DNA from: CAVPCZ01 sp963779225
Lineage (GTDB): Bacteria; Bacteroidota; Ignavibacteria; UBA10030; UBA6906
Assembly (NCBI GenBank): GCA_963779225.1
Contig: CAVZWW010000003.1
Coordinates: forward strand, 3,410,001 to 3,474,000
DNA length: 64,000 nt
Direction: 5' to 3'
Positions 62,489 through 64,000 of this stretch are shown here, in pieces; positions within the stretch are counted from its first letter, which is position 1; every line of letters begins with the position of its first letter. The notes below the pieces were generated by a model. That model was not told where the DNA came from and ran no database searches. It was given only the letters and a program-made list of their open reading frames with translations. The translations under genes and the position numbers were made by a program.

Positions 62489-63280
62489 TCAGACCAGGAG
62501 GAGGGGGTCCCCGATGCGAAGGGTCTTGCCTGCTTCCGTCGGTGGAATTTGCGTGTTCACGCAGAGGCGGTAGAAATGATCAAATTGCGAGGGTTCCGCC
62601 CAGGAAGGCAGCGTGGCTTTGCGGCGCTCGATGAACCTCGCCATAAATCCCGGCGTCACGTCTGCTGAAACGGGATCACGCGTCGGCACCACACACCGGG
62701 CACAAGGATTGATCCCCAGAAACTTCACGCCGCCGATGGAAAACGGACAGCTCCCCCCTTTCGCACCGTAGAGCCGGTCCTCCCAGAAAGGCGGAACACC
62801 ATCGATCAGGAGATTAGGTCTGAAGCGCCGCAGTATGTCTGCGGCTTCGAGTCCGGGGTACCATGAGGCAACCGTTTCGAGTGTCGCCTGGCTGACGATC
62901 GTGGGCCCGAACGCGGCGGTGTCATCCGGAAAACCTCCGGCAGAGTTCTCCTGCATTGCCACATCCACGCCGAGGAATCTGGTCAGCCACTCCCCGGCGA
63001 GGCGGGATTCTTCCGGCATCAGAAAAACCGCCTCATCCCCCATGCCCTCCGCCTTCAGGAAAACCGAAAACGGGTGCATCCGGTACCGGCTACGGACCAG
63101 AGACACCCGTTCATTCTTCTTCCCATTGATAAACCTGCCGGCCCTATCACGCATTGCCCACCGCCGGTCATTCTCAAGTGCACCCCCGGGATCTATCCGG
63201 GCGTCGCCTGCAATGAGAGGATCCAGCGCTTTCAGCGGATAGATCAAGACCGACCGTAATGTCGGGCGCAGAGTCTCCAA
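62489..63280 (-). CDS. MOSC-domain protein (YcbX/mARC-like)
   Basis: 263 residues. N-terminal MOSC_N beta barrel (LRSVLIYPLKALDPLIAGDARIDPGGALENDRRWAMRD) and C-terminal MOSC domain with the cofactor Cys in FLGINPCARCVVPTRDP. Such proteins bind molybdenum cofactor and reduce N-hydroxylated compounds or carry sulfur. Start is probably the TTG at 63280, three bases after the bacilliredoxin stop, with GGAAAG overlapping that stop; no in-frame ATG is suitable. Confidence 0.85.
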   Translation of the reverse strand: METLRPTLRSVLIYPLKALDPLIAGDARIDPGGALENDRRWAMRDRAGRFINGKKNERVSLVRSRYRMHPFSVFLKAEGMGDEAVFLMPEESRLAGEWLTRFLGVDVAMQENSAGGFPDDTAAFGPTIVSQATLETVASWYPGLEAADILRRFRPNLLIDGVPPFWEDRLYGAKGGSCPFSIGGVKFLGINPCARCVVPTRDPVSADVTPGFMARFIERRKATLPSWAEPSQFDHFYRLCVNTQIPPTEAGKTLRIGDPLLLV

Positions 63281-63283
63281 TGA

Positions 63284-63733
63284 CTACTTTCCTGCCGGCA
63301 CAGGCTGCGGACTGGTGCAATGCTCCTTGAATATCTCCGTGAGATGCGCCGCGATCCGGGAGGCGTCCGTGCTTTCAATCTGATAGCGCGGGATGAAATC
63401 CACCAGCTGCCCATCTTTCCAGAGGGAAATGGACGGAGAAGAGGGAGGGACATTGCCCATCAGTTCCCGCACACGCGCAGTGGCCTCGACATCGCCGCCG
63501 GCAAACACGGTTGTCAGATGCTGCGGGCGAACAGAAGATTGGTTCAATGCAAGGCCGATTGCCGGACGCGCCTTGCCGGCGGCACATCCACATACTGAAT
63601 TGAACACAAGCAGCTGGGTTCCGGGTGTTTCACGTATGGAACGATCGACATCTTCGACCGTCCTCAATTCAGAAAACCCGAGACGGGTAAGTTCATCGCG
63701 AAACGGTTGAATCATCGCAGGATCGTAGCGCAT
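63284..63733 (-). CDS. Bacilliredoxin (BrxA/BrxB, YphP/YqiW family)
   Basis: 149 residues from ATG 63733. Thioredoxin-like fold with the CGC redox site in FNSVCGCAAGKARPAIGLAL, then TVFAGGDVEATARVRELM and PSSPSISLWKDGQLVDFIPRYQIE. Bacilliredoxins remove bacillithiol from proteins or act as disulfide isomerases. The MOSC gene follows and may be translated from the same mRNA. Confidence 0.9.
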   Translation of the reverse strand: MRYDPAMIQPFRDELTRLGFSELRTVEDVDRSIRETPGTQLLVFNSVCGCAAGKARPAIGLALNQSSVRPQHLTTVFAGGDVEATARVRELMGNVPPSSPSISLWKDGQLVDFIPRYQIESTDASRIAAHLTEIFKEHCTSPQPVPAGK

Positions 63734-63786
63734 GCAGTGAACCTTTATATGATGGGAAAGAACAGACTTCACCCTAATAACGCCCG

Positions 63787-63840
63787 GAAGCGGGTTCGGG
63801 TTCCGTCGGAAGGCGTCGGGCGGGAGAAACAACCCGCTTC
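63787..63840. repeat. 10-bp inverted repeat upstream of bacilliredoxin gene
   Basis: GAAGCGGGTT at 63787-63796 and AACCCGCTTC at 63831-63840, perfect, 34 bases apart. Could be a regulator site or a weak hairpin. The remaining sequence to 64000 shows no supported gene. Confidence 0.4.
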
Positions 63841-64000
63841 CTGCGCCCGGGGCGCCGGCGTGGTTCCGCATTCAGGCGGTCCGCCAGAGAAATGTTCGCC
63901 TTAAATTGCGGAAAGGGCATGGTCGATGTCCGATTCCACGGCTTGCGGATGCGTGTTGGCCAACTATCGCGGTCGGGACTGGGATTTTGGCCGGACAGTG

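Noticed and set aside
63890..64000. Possible gene end on the minus strand at the window edge (reads ...VESDIDHALSAI then TAA)
   Set aside because: The frame is closed by a TAG about 20 codons upstream and nothing else supports it.

Overview
The window looks like a chromosomal piece of an uncultured member of the Bacteroidota/Chlorobiota/Ignavibacteriota side of the FCB group. Three secreted proteins end in the QNYPNPFNPST-type tail used for type IX secretion. A hybrid two-component regulator with an AraC-type output, a group 3b [NiFe] hydrogenase operon and DUF1207-, M36/M4- and AXE1-type proteins fit the same group. No rRNA, tRNA, CRISPR array or intact insertion sequence was seen.

Layout. 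1-3.7 kb: a minus-strand operon of ECF sigma factor, one-pass membrane anti-sigma-like protein, and a large TPR protein that runs off the window just as a CHAT protease domain begins. 3.8-8.6 kb: a HisC-like aminotransferase, lipoprotein, small ORF, FAH hydrolase and acyl-CoA ligase. 8.6-14.5 kb: a beta-barrel protein and an efflux-type operon (adaptor, MacB/FtsX permease, TolC) with no ATPase gene. 14.5-23.6 kb: a DUF1207 protein, three tandem lipoprotein cassettes, an AraC regulator, a badly frameshifted hybrid sensor kinase and a HicBA module. 23.8-32.4 kb: an HD protein, the 3b hydrogenase operon (beta, cNMP sensor, gamma, delta, alpha, maturation protease), endonuclease III, and a two-ferredoxin operon with an unknown partner. 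32.4-40.1 kb: LiaF-like protein, PolX, GH1, CoA-transferase, alanine dehydrogenase, URO-D family protein. 40.1-45.5 kb: repeat-rich accessory region with two T9SS-tail cassettes sharing promoter/leader and tail/terminator, a TonB-C protein and a NYN protein preceded by an intrinsic terminator. 46-64 kb: serine-pathway dehydrogenase, TerB-like protein, esterase, HisKA_2 kinase with alpha/beta hydrolase, a broken BrnT-like toxin with intact antitoxin, renalase-like oxidoreductase, beta-helix protein, secreted metallopeptidase, HD and TPR genes, PAP2 fragment, S9 peptidase, MOSC protein and bacilliredoxin.

Two themes stand out. First, surface or lipoprotein genes here occur as cassettes: a conserved 5' part and a conserved 3' end enclose an unrelated body (15.4-17.9 kb and 40.4-44.5 kb), beside a modular GAGGC-rich repeat family. 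Second, many genes carry frameshifts and nearly all are single-base insertions. That bias points first to sequencing error, but the density between 15.4 and 21.1 kb is so high that real decay there is also possible.
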